The position numbers and the translations under genes were made by a program. DNA of 45,866 nt from an uncultured Bacteroidia bacterium. GTDB taxonomy: Bacteria; Bacteroidota; Bacteroidia; Bacteroidales; F082. Shown one piece after another: positions 34,759 through 44,204 of the stretch. How positions within the stretch are numbered: the stretch's first letter is position 1; every line of letters begins with the position of its first letter. Where the stretch lies: positions 1 through 45,866 of the forward strand of contig CAJVWU010000027.1 in the NCBI GenBank assembly GCA_913009755.1. The letters run 5' to 3'. The notes beneath the pieces are model-generated. The model searched no databases. It was given only the letters and a program-made list of their open reading frames with translations, and was not told the origin of the DNA.

Positions 34759-34932
34759 TTTTGCAGGGCAAAATTACATATTTTACAACATTTTAATCAA
34801 ATTATGAGGTGATTATTTAATCTGGTCCGATTGATTTGATTCGTTCTGAATTTTGTTTACAGCTTTTTGTCAACCTATTTCAGGACAAGACAATTCCACT
34901 ATTCCATTACCCCATCACTCCAACAGAAAACT

Positions 34933-34940
34933 TATCTTTG
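34933..34940 (+). promoter_or_regulatory. Bacteroidota -7 box of meaB
   Basis: TATCTTTG matches TAnnTTTG, predicting a transcript start only a few bases before the ATG at 34951. It rules out the longer in-frame reading from 34867. Confidence 0.55.
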
Positions 34941-34950
34941 TAAAGTACAA

Positions 34951-36051
34951 ATGAAAAACAAACCCAAAAAACCGGAATCAGCCTTGAATGTGCAAAAAGG
35001 CATCGACCAGCCTTCGAAGGTAAATCCTGCACTGACCGGCGGGATGGAAAAGTTCAGGAAAAAAAAGCCGGCGGTCGGTGAATATGTTGAGGGGATATTA
35101 AAAGGCGACCGCATTATGCTCAGCCGCGCCATTACCCTCATCGAAAGCGCACGACCCGACGACAGGGAAACGGCCCGTCAACTGATCAATGAATGTCTGC
35201 CCCATTCCGGGAAATCCATCCGGCTGGGGATAACCGGCATTCCCGGTTCCGGAAAAAGTACTTTTATCGAGGTTTTTGGCATATCCCTGATTGAAAAAGG
35301 CCATCATGTTGCCGTGCTGGCCATTGACCCCTCAAGCCAGCGGTCTAAAGGGAGCATATTGGGGGACAAAACCCGGATGGAAAATCTGAGCACACGGACC
35401 AATGCTTTTATCAGGCCATCGGCTACGTCCGGGACCCTGGGCGGCGTGGCACGCGCCACCCGTGAAGCGGTGATACTTTGCGAAGCGGCCGGGTATGATA
35501 TGATCATCATCGAAACGGTGGGCGTGGGACAATCGGAAACAGCGGTTTCACAAATCGTTGATTTTTTTCTTCTCCTGATGATCGCAGGTGCCGGCGATGA
35601 ACTTCAGGGCATCAAACGTGGAATTATGGAAATGGCTGACCTGCTTGTGATCAACAAAGCCGACGGCGATAACATTAAAAAGGCCGAACTGGCTAAAAAA
35701 GAATATGAAAACGCACTGCACCTTTTCCCGGCTTTGCCCAACGGATGGATACCTAAAGTGCTGACCGCATCCGCATTGTATAATCATGGCCTTGACGGGA
35801 TATGGCAAATTATCCTGCAATATGTTGCACTGACAAAGCAAAATGGTTATTTCGAAAAAAACAGGCACAACCAGGCACTGAAAATCCTTCACGACAGTAT
35901 TTTGCTAAGCCTCAGCAACAGCTTCTACAAAAAGCCGGAAATTAAGGAAATGATAAACCAAACTGAAAAACAGATCGTTGACGGGAAACTATCGCCCTAT
36001 GAAGCCGCCCAAGAGTTGATGAAAAAATATTTTAGTATCATCAAAGGCTGA
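34951..36051 (+). CDS. meaB: MeaB/ArgK GTPase for methylmalonyl-CoA mutase
   Basis: A 366-residue G3E GTPase that protects and reactivates B12-dependent methylmalonyl-CoA mutase. It has Walker A GIPGSGKS (96-103), AIDPSSQRSKGSILGDKTRM as the switch region, ETVGVGQSE as Walker B and NKAD for guanine recognition. The C-terminal dimerisation arm is present. mutA and mutB are not in the window, so the mutase genes must be elsewhere. The start at 34951 is supported by the -7 box at 34933. Confidence 0.95.
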   Translation: MKNKPKKPESALNVQKGIDQPSKVNPALTGGMEKFRKKKPAVGEYVEGILKGDRIMLSRAITLIESARPDDRETARQLINECLPHSGKSIRLGITGIPGSGKSTFIEVFGISLIEKGHHVAVLAIDPSSQRSKGSILGDKTRMENLSTRTNAFIRPSATSGTLGGVARATREAVILCEAAGYDMIIIETVGVGQSETAVSQIVDFFLLLMIAGAGDELQGIKRGIMEMADLLVINKADGDNIKKAELAKKEYENALHLFPALPNGWIPKVLTASALYNHGLDGIWQIILQYVALTKQNGYFEKNRHNQALKILHDSILLSLSNSFYKKPEIKEMINQTEKQIVDGKLSPYEAAQELMKKYFSIIKG

Positions 36052-36090
36052 ACACTATCCGGAGTTCTGATTCGGGCTTTTGATGAAATT

Positions 36091-37053
36091 CTATTCCCCG
36101 GCAAATTTTTTCCTCACAATCAGCCGGACGGCTTTGGAAATGATTTTAAAATCGAGCGGCGAGTGGCCCAGCGATTCGCCATCGGTTTCAAGATTTAACT
36201 TGTTTGCAGGCCGTGAAATAATTGTGATCTTTTTCCCTCTGTATTGTTCCACTTCCGGCATATTAACAAACGACCCGTCATACAGGTTTTTGATGTTGGT
36301 AACAATGCGGTATTTGGTTGTTTTTCGGATTACCATAACATCAAATAACCCGTCATCGGGAATGGCATCGGGCAACTGCATCATGCCGCCACCGTTGTAT
36401 TTACAATTCCCGATACTCATGGTAAACACCTTACCTGAAAAAATGTTTTTTCCGTCGGCTTCAATATTGAGGTAAACATTTTTATATTGAAACAAACCCG
36501 ACACCAGGCTGATCAGGTAACTGAGTGCCCCTCCTTTTCCTTTTTGTTTCTTGATATTGGTTTTTTTGGTAACCAGCGCATCATAGCCCATACCGGCAAT
36601 ATTTACAAAATAACGTTTCTCCTTTTCTACGGAAAAACGGTATTTCACTTCCCCCACATCCTGAAGGAATGTGTGTCCTTTTTTTAACAGTTTCACCTGC
36701 TTTTTATACGATTCGGGCATTTCATACATCCTGCCCCAGTCATTTCCCGTCCCGACAGTGATCATGCCTACGGCCACATCCGTAGTTTTATAACGTTTTT
36801 GTTTAAATACGCCGTTCACTACTTCATTCAGGGTTCCGTCCCCTCCTACTACGATAATTTTATTGTACCCTTCCTTTTCGATTCTCTCTTTTGCAATTTG
36901 AATGGCATGATACGGGTACTCGCTAAAAACACAGTGCATTTCAAATTCGGCATCTTCAAGCAATTTGCGGATTTTCGGCCAGTCGCGTTCACACTTTTTA
37001 CTTCCGGCATGCGGGTTGACGATCACCAGCCAACTGTCTTTCTTAATTTCCAA
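36091..37053 (-). CDS. Diacylglycerol kinase-family lipid kinase
   Basis: A 320-residue soluble lipid kinase. It has NPHAGSKK (13-20), the nucleotide-binding GGDGT (70-74) and GTGND (101-105), and a C-terminal beta domain with LETDGE. Members phosphorylate diacylglycerol, sphingosine or related lipids; the exact lipid is not deducible. It converges with meaB and is divergent from the glycosyltransferase gene. Confidence 0.92.
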   Translation of the reverse strand: MEIKKDSWLVIVNPHAGSKKCERDWPKIRKLLEDAEFEMHCVFSEYPYHAIQIAKERIEKEGYNKIIVVGGDGTLNEVVNGVFKQKRYKTTDVAVGMITVGTGNDWGRMYEMPESYKKQVKLLKKGHTFLQDVGEVKYRFSVEKEKRYFVNIAGMGYDALVTKKTNIKKQKGKGGALSYLISLVSGLFQYKNVYLNIEADGKNIFSGKVFTMSIGNCKYNGGGMMQLPDAIPDDGLFDVMVIRKTTKYRIVTNIKNLYDGSFVNMPEVEQYRGKKITIISRPANKLNLETDGESLGHSPLDFKIISKAVRLIVRKKFAGE

Positions 37054-37165
37054 AATATTGTTTGATGAGGTTGATTTGTTGGGAAAAATTTGTACTCAAG
37101 CAAGCGCAAGATACATTATTTCCACGAGAAAATTATTTCTTCAATTGTATTCAAAAATATTGGGT

Positions 37166-37173
37166 TACCTTTG
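37166..37173 (+). promoter_or_regulatory. Bacteroidota -7 box of the glycosyltransferase gene
   Basis: TACCTTTG matches TAnnTTTG. It predicts a start near 37180 and so supports the ATG at 37200 rather than an upstream in-frame ATG at 37062, which would overlap the promoter. Confidence 0.55.
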
Positions 37174-37199
37174 AATCTCAATATACACCTGTATTTAAT

Positions 37200-38093
37200 A
37201 TGGATAGTGAAACAATAATCTACAACAAAAAGGAGCATAAACTTCCGGTTAAGTTTTCAATACTTATCCCTTCGTGGAATAACCTGTCCATGCTAAAAAT
37301 TTGCCTGAACAGCATCAAAAAAAACAGTCATTTTTACCACCAGGTCATCATCCACATCAATGAAGGCAGTGACGGAACTTTGAAATGGGTAAAAGAACAT
37401 GGTTTTGATTATAGTCATTCAAGCCAAAACATCGGCGTTTGCTATGCTTTTAATGTTGCCGCTTCGCTGGCTGACAGCGATTACCTGTTGCTGATTGATG
37501 ATGACAATTATGTACTGCCCGACTGGGATTTGTATTTGTGGAAAGAAATTGAGCAGGTGGGCCATGAATATTTTTCCGTTTCAGGCACTAAAATTGAACC
37601 CCGGAAAACATTCAACCCTTGTGTGATCGCACCCCGCTTTTTTGGTTCTTCGGCCAATGATTTTGATGAAACCGCCCTGCTTGATTCTTATGCCAGCCTG
37701 GAGTGGCACGACTGGAACGGGAGCAACTGGTATCCCTTGGTTGTCCACCGGAAAATATGGGATATGGTTGGGGGGATGAGTATTGAATTTACACCAGGCA
37801 TGTATTCCGATCCCGATTTTATGATGAAACTCTGGCAGGCAGGGGTGCGGTATTTTAAGGGGGTTTCAAAAAGCCTGTCCTATCACTTTATTTCTTCCAG
37901 TGTCAGGCGCATCAAAAAGAACAACGGCCGCAAACAATTCCTGAAAAAATGGGGGATGAGCAATTCGGTTTTCAGGAAACATTACCTGCGGATGGGGACT
38001 CCTTTTGCCGGCCCGTTGCCCGAACCTGAAAACACGCTGAAATTGCGTTTTTTGCGTTTTTTCGACCGGATTAAACTATTGTTTACGGCTTAA
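37200..38093 (+). CDS. Family 2 glycosyltransferase
   Basis: A 297-residue GT-A enzyme. KFSILIPSWNN starts the nucleotide-binding fold, IDDDN is the DxD metal site, and a long Trp-rich loop (LEWHDWNGSNWYPLVVHR) precedes FTPGMYSDPDF, which probably supplies the catalytic base. Transfer of a sugar to a cell-surface glycan is likely; donor and acceptor are unknown. It overlaps the convergent glycosyltransferase by 18 bp. Confidence 0.9.
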   Translation: MDSETIIYNKKEHKLPVKFSILIPSWNNLSMLKICLNSIKKNSHFYHQVIIHINEGSDGTLKWVKEHGFDYSHSSQNIGVCYAFNVAASLADSDYLLLIDDDNYVLPDWDLYLWKEIEQVGHEYFSVSGTKIEPRKTFNPCVIAPRFFGSSANDFDETALLDSYASLEWHDWNGSNWYPLVVHRKIWDMVGGMSIEFTPGMYSDPDFMMKLWQAGVRYFKGVSKSLSYHFISSSVRRIKKNNGRKQFLKKWGMSNSVFRKHYLRMGTPFAGPLPEPENTLKLRFLRFFDRIKLLFTA

Positions 38094-38840
38094 CCTCGAC
38101 AGATGCCATGCTTTGGCATATTTCTGAAATGTTTCACAGGCTGTGATCGTGCAGATGATAAAGCCATAATACCCGTCAAGAAAGCCCGCTTTCAGAAAAT
38201 AATTGCGCAGGAATTTTGAAAAGGGGTTGACCAGTACTTTTATAAATGGAATCCGTTTGTTGTTCTTAAACAGTTGTCCAGCGGCGATAGAGCTGAATTT
38301 GTTGGCCTGCAGAATATGTTCCTCAATGGTGTAATAGGAATAATGCAAAAGATCGCCTTTGAGGTGTTTGACTTTTGACCCCTGCTTCAAAACACATTTG
38401 TCGTGGGGGTTGACACCCTGCCATTTTCCTATGCGTCTGTCCCAAAGCCTGAGTTTTACATCCGGATACCATCCGCTGTGCCTGATCCACTTGCCGCAAT
38501 AATTTGTAAACCGGTTGAATGTGTATCCGTCGTTCGTCCGGTTTTGCTTTACTTGTAAAATCGAGGATTTAAGCTGATCGGACAAGGCTTCGTCCGCATC
38601 CAGCGAAAGGATAAAATCATAAGTAGCCCGTCCTAATGCAATGTTTTTCTGCTCAATGTGCCCTTCAAACTTGTGTTCAATGAATTTGACATTTTTGCTT
38701 ACACAAATTTCTTTTGTTTTATCGGTTGAAAAAGAATCCACAACTACGATTTCGTCGGCAATATCGGCAACGGAATTAAGGCAACGGCTAATGTTTTGCT
38801 CTTCGTTAAAAGTAATTATGACAACTGACAGTTTGATCAT
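38076..38840 (-). CDS. Family 2 glycosyltransferase (LPS core/WaaE-like)
   Basis: A 254-residue GT2 enzyme resembling the WaaE/KdtX group: SVVIITFNEEQNISRCLNSV at the start, VVDSFSTDKT, SLDADEALS as the DxD, and WYPDVKLRLWDRRIGKW followed by VNPHDK. These enzymes typically add heptose or glucose to lipopolysaccharide core. It ends overlapping the previous gene's stop. Confidence 0.9.
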   Translation of the reverse strand: MIKLSVVIITFNEEQNISRCLNSVADIADEIVVVDSFSTDKTKEICVSKNVKFIEHKFEGHIEQKNIALGRATYDFILSLDADEALSDQLKSSILQVKQNRTNDGYTFNRFTNYCGKWIRHSGWYPDVKLRLWDRRIGKWQGVNPHDKCVLKQGSKVKHLKGDLLHYSYYTIEEHILQANKFSSIAAGQLFKNNKRIPFIKVLVNPFSKFLRNYFLKAGFLDGYYGFIICTITACETFQKYAKAWHLSRLSRKQ

Positions 38841-38933
38841 ACCCGATTAATTTCAGCCAAAATTAAGAAAAGTTTTCAGGTGGCTTTTTATCCAAAAAAT
38901 CAATCTCTTTGGTTTTTGTATTAATCAACAGAT

Positions 38934-39545
38934 ATGAACCGCCTTTTTATTTTATTTCTCATATTTATTTTTTTTGCAGTTCCTTCTTCAGCACAAATGA
39001 AATTTGGAGACCAGGATTTACCCATTCGGATGACGCATTCCCTTGGCGTTAGCGGAAACCTGGGCTAGAACAGCCTGACAGGCGTCGGCATTACCCTGCA
39101 ATATTATATCATTCCAAAAGTTGCATTAGACGGAGGAGCAGGACTTTCGGCAGTGGGTTATAAATTTGGCGTAAGGGGACGGTACCTTTTTCTGAAAAAG
39201 AAATTTACTCCCTTCGTTGGGGCGGGATTTATTTACGGTACCGGAACCCGTGGAGGCGCCATTTCGATGGAAGACATTGAAACAAACAAGGAAATAGTAT
39301 TCAAAGTATTGCCTTCCCGCTATTTACAGTTTGTAGTTGGTGGCGAATATGTCGCTAAAAGCGGTTTCTTTCTCATGTTCAACCTCGGCTATGCCTATTT
39401 GATGAATGACAATGTTGACATCATTAGCGGATCGCCAAGTTCACAAATGAAACAGGTGATGAGAATTGCCTATGGTTCGGGCATTGTTTTTGAAGTGGGC
39501 ATCGGATACATTTTTAAAAACAAAGGCTACCGTGGAAAATTTTAG
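38934..39545 (+). pseudogene. Outer-membrane beta-barrel gene with an in-frame amber codon
   Basis: From ATG 38934 a signal peptide (LFLIFIFFAVPSSAQ) leads into SLGVSGNLG, then TAG at 39066-39068, after which the same frame continues without a break: NSLTGVGITLQYYIIPK, then KFGVRGRYLFLKKKFTP and strand-turn repeats to GIGYIFKNKGYRG. The whole frame is 203 codons with only this stop. The pattern is that of a small 8-strand OmpA/OmpW-like porin-type barrel. A single nonsense mutation or base-call error fits best. A start at 39153 inside the barrel would not give an exported protein. Confidence 0.75.
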
Positions 39546-39548
39546 TGT

Positions 39549-39576
39549 CCGCTGAGTAGGCTTTAGCTCTCAGCGG
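39549..39576. terminator. Hairpin between convergent genes
   Basis: CCGCTGAG and CTCAGCGG form an 8-bp perfect stem with a 12-base loop, two bases after the beta-barrel gene stop and before the end of trkH on the opposite strand. There is no T-run, so it may be a weak or bidirectional terminator or a processing hairpin. Confidence 0.5.
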
Positions 39577-39634
39577 GTTGAAATGTGTCAGCTTACCGGA
39601 CGTGCAATATCCAAAAAGAGCGGGTCAATCCCGA

Positions 39635-41107
39635 TTATTTTTTCCAGAAAGCAGGTGATAAAATGATGAGCACGGTAAACAACTCAAGCCTGCCGAGCAG
39701 CATCAGGAAAGATAAAAACCATTTACCGAAATCGGGGAAAAACGAATAGTTATCCATTGGCCCCACATGCCCGATTCCGGGGCCGATGTTACCCAGTGAA
39801 GCAATGGTAGCCCCGACGGAGGTTTCAAAGTCCATGCCCAGTGAGGATAAAACCACGGCACCAATGCCAAAAACAAGTATGTAAATAAGAAAAAAGGCCA
39901 TCACATTAAAGATGATCTCCTGGCTGACAGACTTTTTGTTGAATTTTACCGGGATGATGGCACTGGGATGGATTGCCCTTTTTAACTCAAGCCATGAATT
40001 TTTAAATAAAAGGTAGTGTCTCACCACTTTAACACCCCCGCCGGTAGAACCTGCGCTCCCGCCAATAAACATCAGAGCAAAAATAAGCATCCATAAAAAT
40101 GACGGCCATTCCAGATAATCGGCGGTTACAAAACCGGTAGTGGTAAGGATGGAAACCACATTAAACAAAGCATCTCTGAAAGCATCATTTAACCCGTAAG
40201 TGTGAAAAATGATCAGGCCTGCCGTGACCATCAGGGTAACCATCACAATAATCCCGGTATAGGTTCTGAACTCCTGATTTTGGGCCACTTTTTTAAATTT
40301 TCCATGCATGGCCAGGTAATGCAAGGTGAAGTTTGTGCCTGCAACGATCATGAACAGGATGATGATATATTGAGAATAGGGGCTAAATGCGGCAATACTG
40401 TTATTCCGTGTGGAAAAACCACCTGTGGCCATTGTGGCAAAAGAATGGCAGATGGCATCAAACAAATTCATGTCGCCGGCCCATAACAACAGCACTTCCA
40501 CCAACGTTAACAATACGTAAATGCCCCATAACCTTTTGGCTGTCGCTGTAATCCGGGGATGGAGTTTGTCCGGTGTAATCCCGGGCATTTCAGCCACCAG
40601 CAACTGCATTCCCCCGATGCCCAGGAAAGGCAGCACGGCAACGGTAAGCACAATAATCCCCATGCCTCCTATCCAGTGGGTCATGGCACGCCAGTAAAGG
40701 ATATTCTTGGGCAAGGCTTCAATATTATTCAGGATGGACGCTCCCGTGGTAGTAAATCCTGACATGGTTTCGAAATAAGCATCCGTAAAAGAAGTTATGG
40801 AACCGCTGAAAAGAAAAGGCAGCGTTCCGAAAGCAGAAATAACGATCCAGCTTAACGTAACGATAAGATACCCTTCGCGCCTGCCTACACTTTTTATTCC
40901 CGTTTTGGGATGAACGGCAAACCATAAAACCAAACCCGTAGTGCCGGTCACCAGGGCAGAAACAACCAAAGGAGAAAACGTTTCACCGTAATACCAGGCA
41001 AACAGCAGGCCGGTAAGCATAAAAAACGATTCGATGACAAGGAGAAAACTCAATACCTTGAGAATAATCCCCATATTGATCAACGGTTTTTTGGTTTTAT
41101 GCGGCAT
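39635..41107 (-). CDS. trkH: TrkH-family potassium uptake channel
   Basis: A 490-residue inner-membrane potassium transporter with four pore-helix repeats; the filter segments include SGFTTTGAS, FATMATGGFST, ILTTTGFVT and IASLGNIGPG, as expected. GGSAGSTGGGVKV is the gating loop. It lies 61 bp downstream of trkA in the same direction, so TrkA and TrkH are probably co-transcribed. Confidence 0.95.
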   Translation of the reverse strand: MPHKTKKPLINMGIILKVLSFLLVIESFFMLTGLLFAWYYGETFSPLVVSALVTGTTGLVLWFAVHPKTGIKSVGRREGYLIVTLSWIVISAFGTLPFLFSGSITSFTDAYFETMSGFTTTGASILNNIEALPKNILYWRAMTHWIGGMGIIVLTVAVLPFLGIGGMQLLVAEMPGITPDKLHPRITATAKRLWGIYVLLTLVEVLLLWAGDMNLFDAICHSFATMATGGFSTRNNSIAAFSPYSQYIIILFMIVAGTNFTLHYLAMHGKFKKVAQNQEFRTYTGIIVMVTLMVTAGLIIFHTYGLNDAFRDALFNVVSILTTTGFVTADYLEWPSFLWMLIFALMFIGGSAGSTGGGVKVVRHYLLFKNSWLELKRAIHPSAIIPVKFNKKSVSQEIIFNVMAFFLIYILVFGIGAVVLSSLGMDFETSVGATIASLGNIGPGIGHVGPMDNYSFFPDFGKWFLSFLMLLGRLELFTVLIILSPAFWKK

Positions 41108-41168
41108 AAAATAATGTCAATCCGGATTTATAAATAAGTAACAAGTGATCCTTTGTATTAAATTACAA

Positions 41169-42527
41169 TCAGATGCCAAACACACTTTTCGTAAAAAGTT
41201 TTTCAAGCCCGGGCATTACCCCGGGCAACGCAATGACCACAACTTTATCCCCTTCCTGAATTTGTAAATCACCCAAAGCAATAAAGGTTTCTTTGCCCCG
41301 GACAATCCCGCCAATAATTGCACCTTCCGGGATTTTCAGGTCTTTGATGGGTTTTTTGACCACTGCCGATCCTTTGTTGGCAACCACTTCGGCAATCTCT
41401 GCATTGATGCCGCTCATGTATTTGAAATAGGTGATGTCGTCGCTCATGGAATATCTGATGATATGACTGGCTGCAATCAGTTTTTTGTTGACAATGGCAT
41501 CAATGCCCATGTTTTGCGATATCTCAATATAATCCAGATTTTCAACCAGCGCAATGGTTTTTTTCACACCGAACTTTTTAGCATGAAGGCAGGTGAGAAT
41601 GTTGGTTTCGGAGTTGTTGGTAACGGCAATAAAGGCATCCATATTTTCGATGCCCTCTTCTTCAATCAGGTTGATGTCCCTGGCATCACCATGGATGATG
41701 AGCGTGTCGTCCAGCAGGTTTGTCAGTGTCAGGCAATGTTCCTTGTCCCGTTCAATCAGCTTGATGTTCATCTCTGACTCCATCCGTTTGGCAATCACAC
41801 GGCCTACCCTGCCCCCGCCGACGATCATGATGTTATTGATCTCCTGTGTTTCCTTGCCCCCCATTTCCATCAATTTTTCAGATGATTCAGGTTTTGTGAT
41901 CACATAAACCAGGTCGCCGGGTTGAACTACAGTATTCCCTGTAGGTAAAAACGTTTCATCACCACGGTGAAATACAACAGCCCTGAAGTCAAGCGGGCCG
42001 TAATATTCAGCTACCTCTTGTAAGGTTTTTCCTGTTACCGGGGCATCTTTTTCAATCCGGATAAGAAAAATGGAAAACTTACCTTCCGAAATTTCATAAA
42101 CTTCGATGGCAGCCGGTTGTTCCAACAGGTCAATCACCTCGTGCCCGGCAATATCTTCAGGGGAGATCAGCAGGTCAATGCCCAGCTCTTCATATATCTT
42201 TTGATTTTCTTCACTGAGGTTTTCCAGCGTATTCACACGGGCAATGGTTGTTTTGGCACCCAGTTTTTTTCCAAGGATGGCAGTCAGGATGTTGGTCTTT
42301 TCATCATGTAAAACAGAAATGACCAGATCCGCTTTTTCGACGTGTGCCTGTTTGAGTACCCCTACCGAGTTGGATTCGCCCACCAGGGTCATCAGGTCGG
42401 TGTGCGATTCAACCATCTTCAACAATTCTTCGTGCGGGTCAACAATGGTAATGTCGTGGTTGGAATGAACGAGGGCTTCCGCCAGATGAAAACCCACCTC
42501 CCCGTCGCCTGCGATAATAATGTTCAT
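41169..42527 (-). CDS. trkA: TrkA potassium-transport regulatory subunit
   Basis: A 452-residue cytosolic gating subunit with two RCK halves. Each half has a Rossmann nucleotide-binding domain (IIAGDGEVGFHLAE at the N-terminus and IMIVGGGRVGRVIAKRM at about 232-248) followed by a TrkA_C domain. It binds NAD(H) or ATP and controls TrkH. It is the first gene of the trkA-trkH pair. Confidence 0.96.
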   Translation of the reverse strand: MNIIIAGDGEVGFHLAEALVHSNHDITIVDPHEELLKMVESHTDLMTLVGESNSVGVLKQAHVEKADLVISVLHDEKTNILTAILGKKLGAKTTIARVNTLENLSEENQKIYEELGIDLLISPEDIAGHEVIDLLEQPAAIEVYEISEGKFSIFLIRIEKDAPVTGKTLQEVAEYYGPLDFRAVVFHRGDETFLPTGNTVVQPGDLVYVITKPESSEKLMEMGGKETQEINNIMIVGGGRVGRVIAKRMESEMNIKLIERDKEHCLTLTNLLDDTLIIHGDARDINLIEEEGIENMDAFIAVTNNSETNILTCLHAKKFGVKKTIALVENLDYIEISQNMGIDAIVNKKLIAASHIIRYSMSDDITYFKYMSGINAEIAEVVANKGSAVVKKPIKDLKIPEGAIIGGIVRGKETFIALGDLQIQEGDKVVVIALPGVMPGLEKLFTKSVFGI

Positions 42528-42592
42528 GATTCAATCGTATTGAGGGCGTAAAATTAAAACATTTGAATGTTCTGAATATCAGTTATCCGTTT

Positions 42593-43158
42593 TTAGTCAA
42601 TTATTTCTGTCTGTTTTCTGTTGACAGAAACTTTTGGTTCTATTTCCACCTCTTCAAAAAACCGCTTCACCGCTGTCCAGCATTCCTCATTTCCATTGTT
42701 ACCGGCCCACAGGACTTTGGAGCCGTGAAACCCTTTCTCATCCGGCAGAAACCAGGTTTTGTCTGTTGACTTCAGGTTATCGTAGATGGGCTGCCACGAT
42801 TCCCCCTCCGATTGGGCAAGGCATCGGTATATTTTGTTTTCATCCTGGCCTCCTCCGCCTTTTTGTGGGTCTGGTTTATCACTCCGTTCACCTTGTCGCC
42901 GGAACGCTGGCCCACCGCCATGCAGTTAAATCCCAGGGCATTCAGTTTCGGAGCAATTTCCAGATATTCGCCCCGGCTGTACCGCGCCTGGTGGAAAAGA
43001 ATAATAAAGGGAGCCTTTTTGTCGGCAGTCATATACAGATCAACGGTAACCGTCAAACCGTCAGGTGATTTGAAGGTAACGGTTTTTGCAGAGGACTGTC
43101 CGAAAGCAACAAAGAACACCATAAAGATGAGGTTGGCAAGTATGATATATCGTTTCAT
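42593..43158 (-). pseudogene. Dienelactone hydrolase-like gene with internal deletion
   Basis: The 5' part (42772-43158) has a signal peptide and ILFHQARYSRGEYLEIAPKL, the oxyanion-side strands of a dienelactone/alpha-beta hydrolase, down to KTKYTDALP. In a different frame, minus strand 42593 to about 42815 reads SWQPIYDNLKSTDKTWFLPD then EKGFHGSKVLW and GNEECWTAVKRFFEE, the C-terminal third with the expected histidine. The middle (nucleophile GxSxG and acid, on the order of 100 residues) is missing, and the junction near 42808-42815 shifts the frame. The protein cannot be active. An assembly collapse is possible but there is no repeat at the junction. Confidence 0.8.
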
Positions 43159-43216
43159 TTTAAGTGGTTTTTGGTGAATAATGAACTTATATCAGTAAAT
43201 TTCTGATTGATTGAAC

Positions 43217-44020
43217 TCAAGACTCAAGACTCATTTCAAACTCATCCCAGTCAAGGCCCACATTGAACTTTTCACGGAACTCAACCAATTCGTGGTAAGA
43301 AAGCGTTTCGGTCATGGCCCGTTCTTTTCCCTCTTCGGCTTCGGAGATTATCTTTCCTTTGGGATCAACAAACATGGAGTCGCCACTGTAATAATTGCCG
43401 GGGCCGTCGTGGCCCACACGGTTTACCCCGATGACATACGACAGGTTCTCCATGGCCCGTGCTATCAGCAGTTGTTCCCAGGGATAACTCCTCACGTTGG
43501 GCCAGTTGGCAATAAAAACCGCCAGATCATATTCGTAACGGCCATCGCCGTCAAGTTTGTTCTTGCACCACACCGGAAACCGTAAATCGTAGCAAACCAT
43601 GGTTCTTATCTTCCACCCGTTCAGTTCAACGGTCAGTTGTTTTGTGCCGGGGGTGATCTTTTCATGTTCGCCACCCATGGAAAACACATGCCGCTTGTCG
43701 TAGCGCTCGTAAGTGCCGTCGGACCGCATCCAGATCAGCGAATTTGTATATTTCCCTTTTCCCTCCAGTAATAAACTGCCTGTTATCACCGCGCCTGTTT
43801 GCCGGGCAATGTCAGCCATCCACTTTATGGTGACCCCATCAGGCCCTTCAGCCAAACCGGAAGGGTCAACGGGAAAACCCGTTGTAAAAGTCTCAGGCAA
43901 GATGATCAGGCCGTGGCCTTCAAAATGGTTCAAAATCCTGATGCTGAAAAGTTCCCTGTTTTTTTCAGGGTCTTCCCAGGCCAGGTCCGACTGAACGCAT
44001 AATATTTTCAAATCCTGCAT
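43217..44020 (-). CDS. Nitrilase-superfamily amidase (omega-amidase-like)
   Basis: A 267-residue carbon-nitrogen hydrolase with the catalytic triad E43 (LPETFTTGF), K109 (YDKRHVF) and C143 (VCYDLRFP). The sequence layout matches YafV/Nit2-type omega-amidases, which hydrolyse 2-oxoglutaramate or 2-oxosuccinamate and act in methionine salvage or glutamine transamination. It is cytosolic and stands alone after the broken hydrolase. Confidence 0.88.
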   Translation of the reverse strand: MQDLKILCVQSDLAWEDPEKNRELFSIRILNHFEGHGLIILPETFTTGFPVDPSGLAEGPDGVTIKWMADIARQTGAVITGSLLLEGKGKYTNSLIWMRSDGTYERYDKRHVFSMGGEHEKITPGTKQLTVELNGWKIRTMVCYDLRFPVWCKNKLDGDGRYEYDLAVFIANWPNVRSYPWEQLLIARAMENLSYVIGVNRVGHDGPGNYYSGDSMFVDPKGKIISEAEEGKERAMTETLSYHELVEFREKFNVGLDWDEFEMSLES

Positions 44021-44204
44021 AATATTCAGGCTGCTTTTTTGAATGGCACAAAAGTAAAGATTTCTTTCCGGTGAAAGGATTAATCTTTATTCTCTGTTAA
44101 CAATGTTTAACACGATGGGCACGTTTTAAACATTCATTTCTAACCCATTGAGGATTATTGTCAGGAATATTTTAAATTTCAACGCCACTTTTTTCCATCA
44201 ATTA

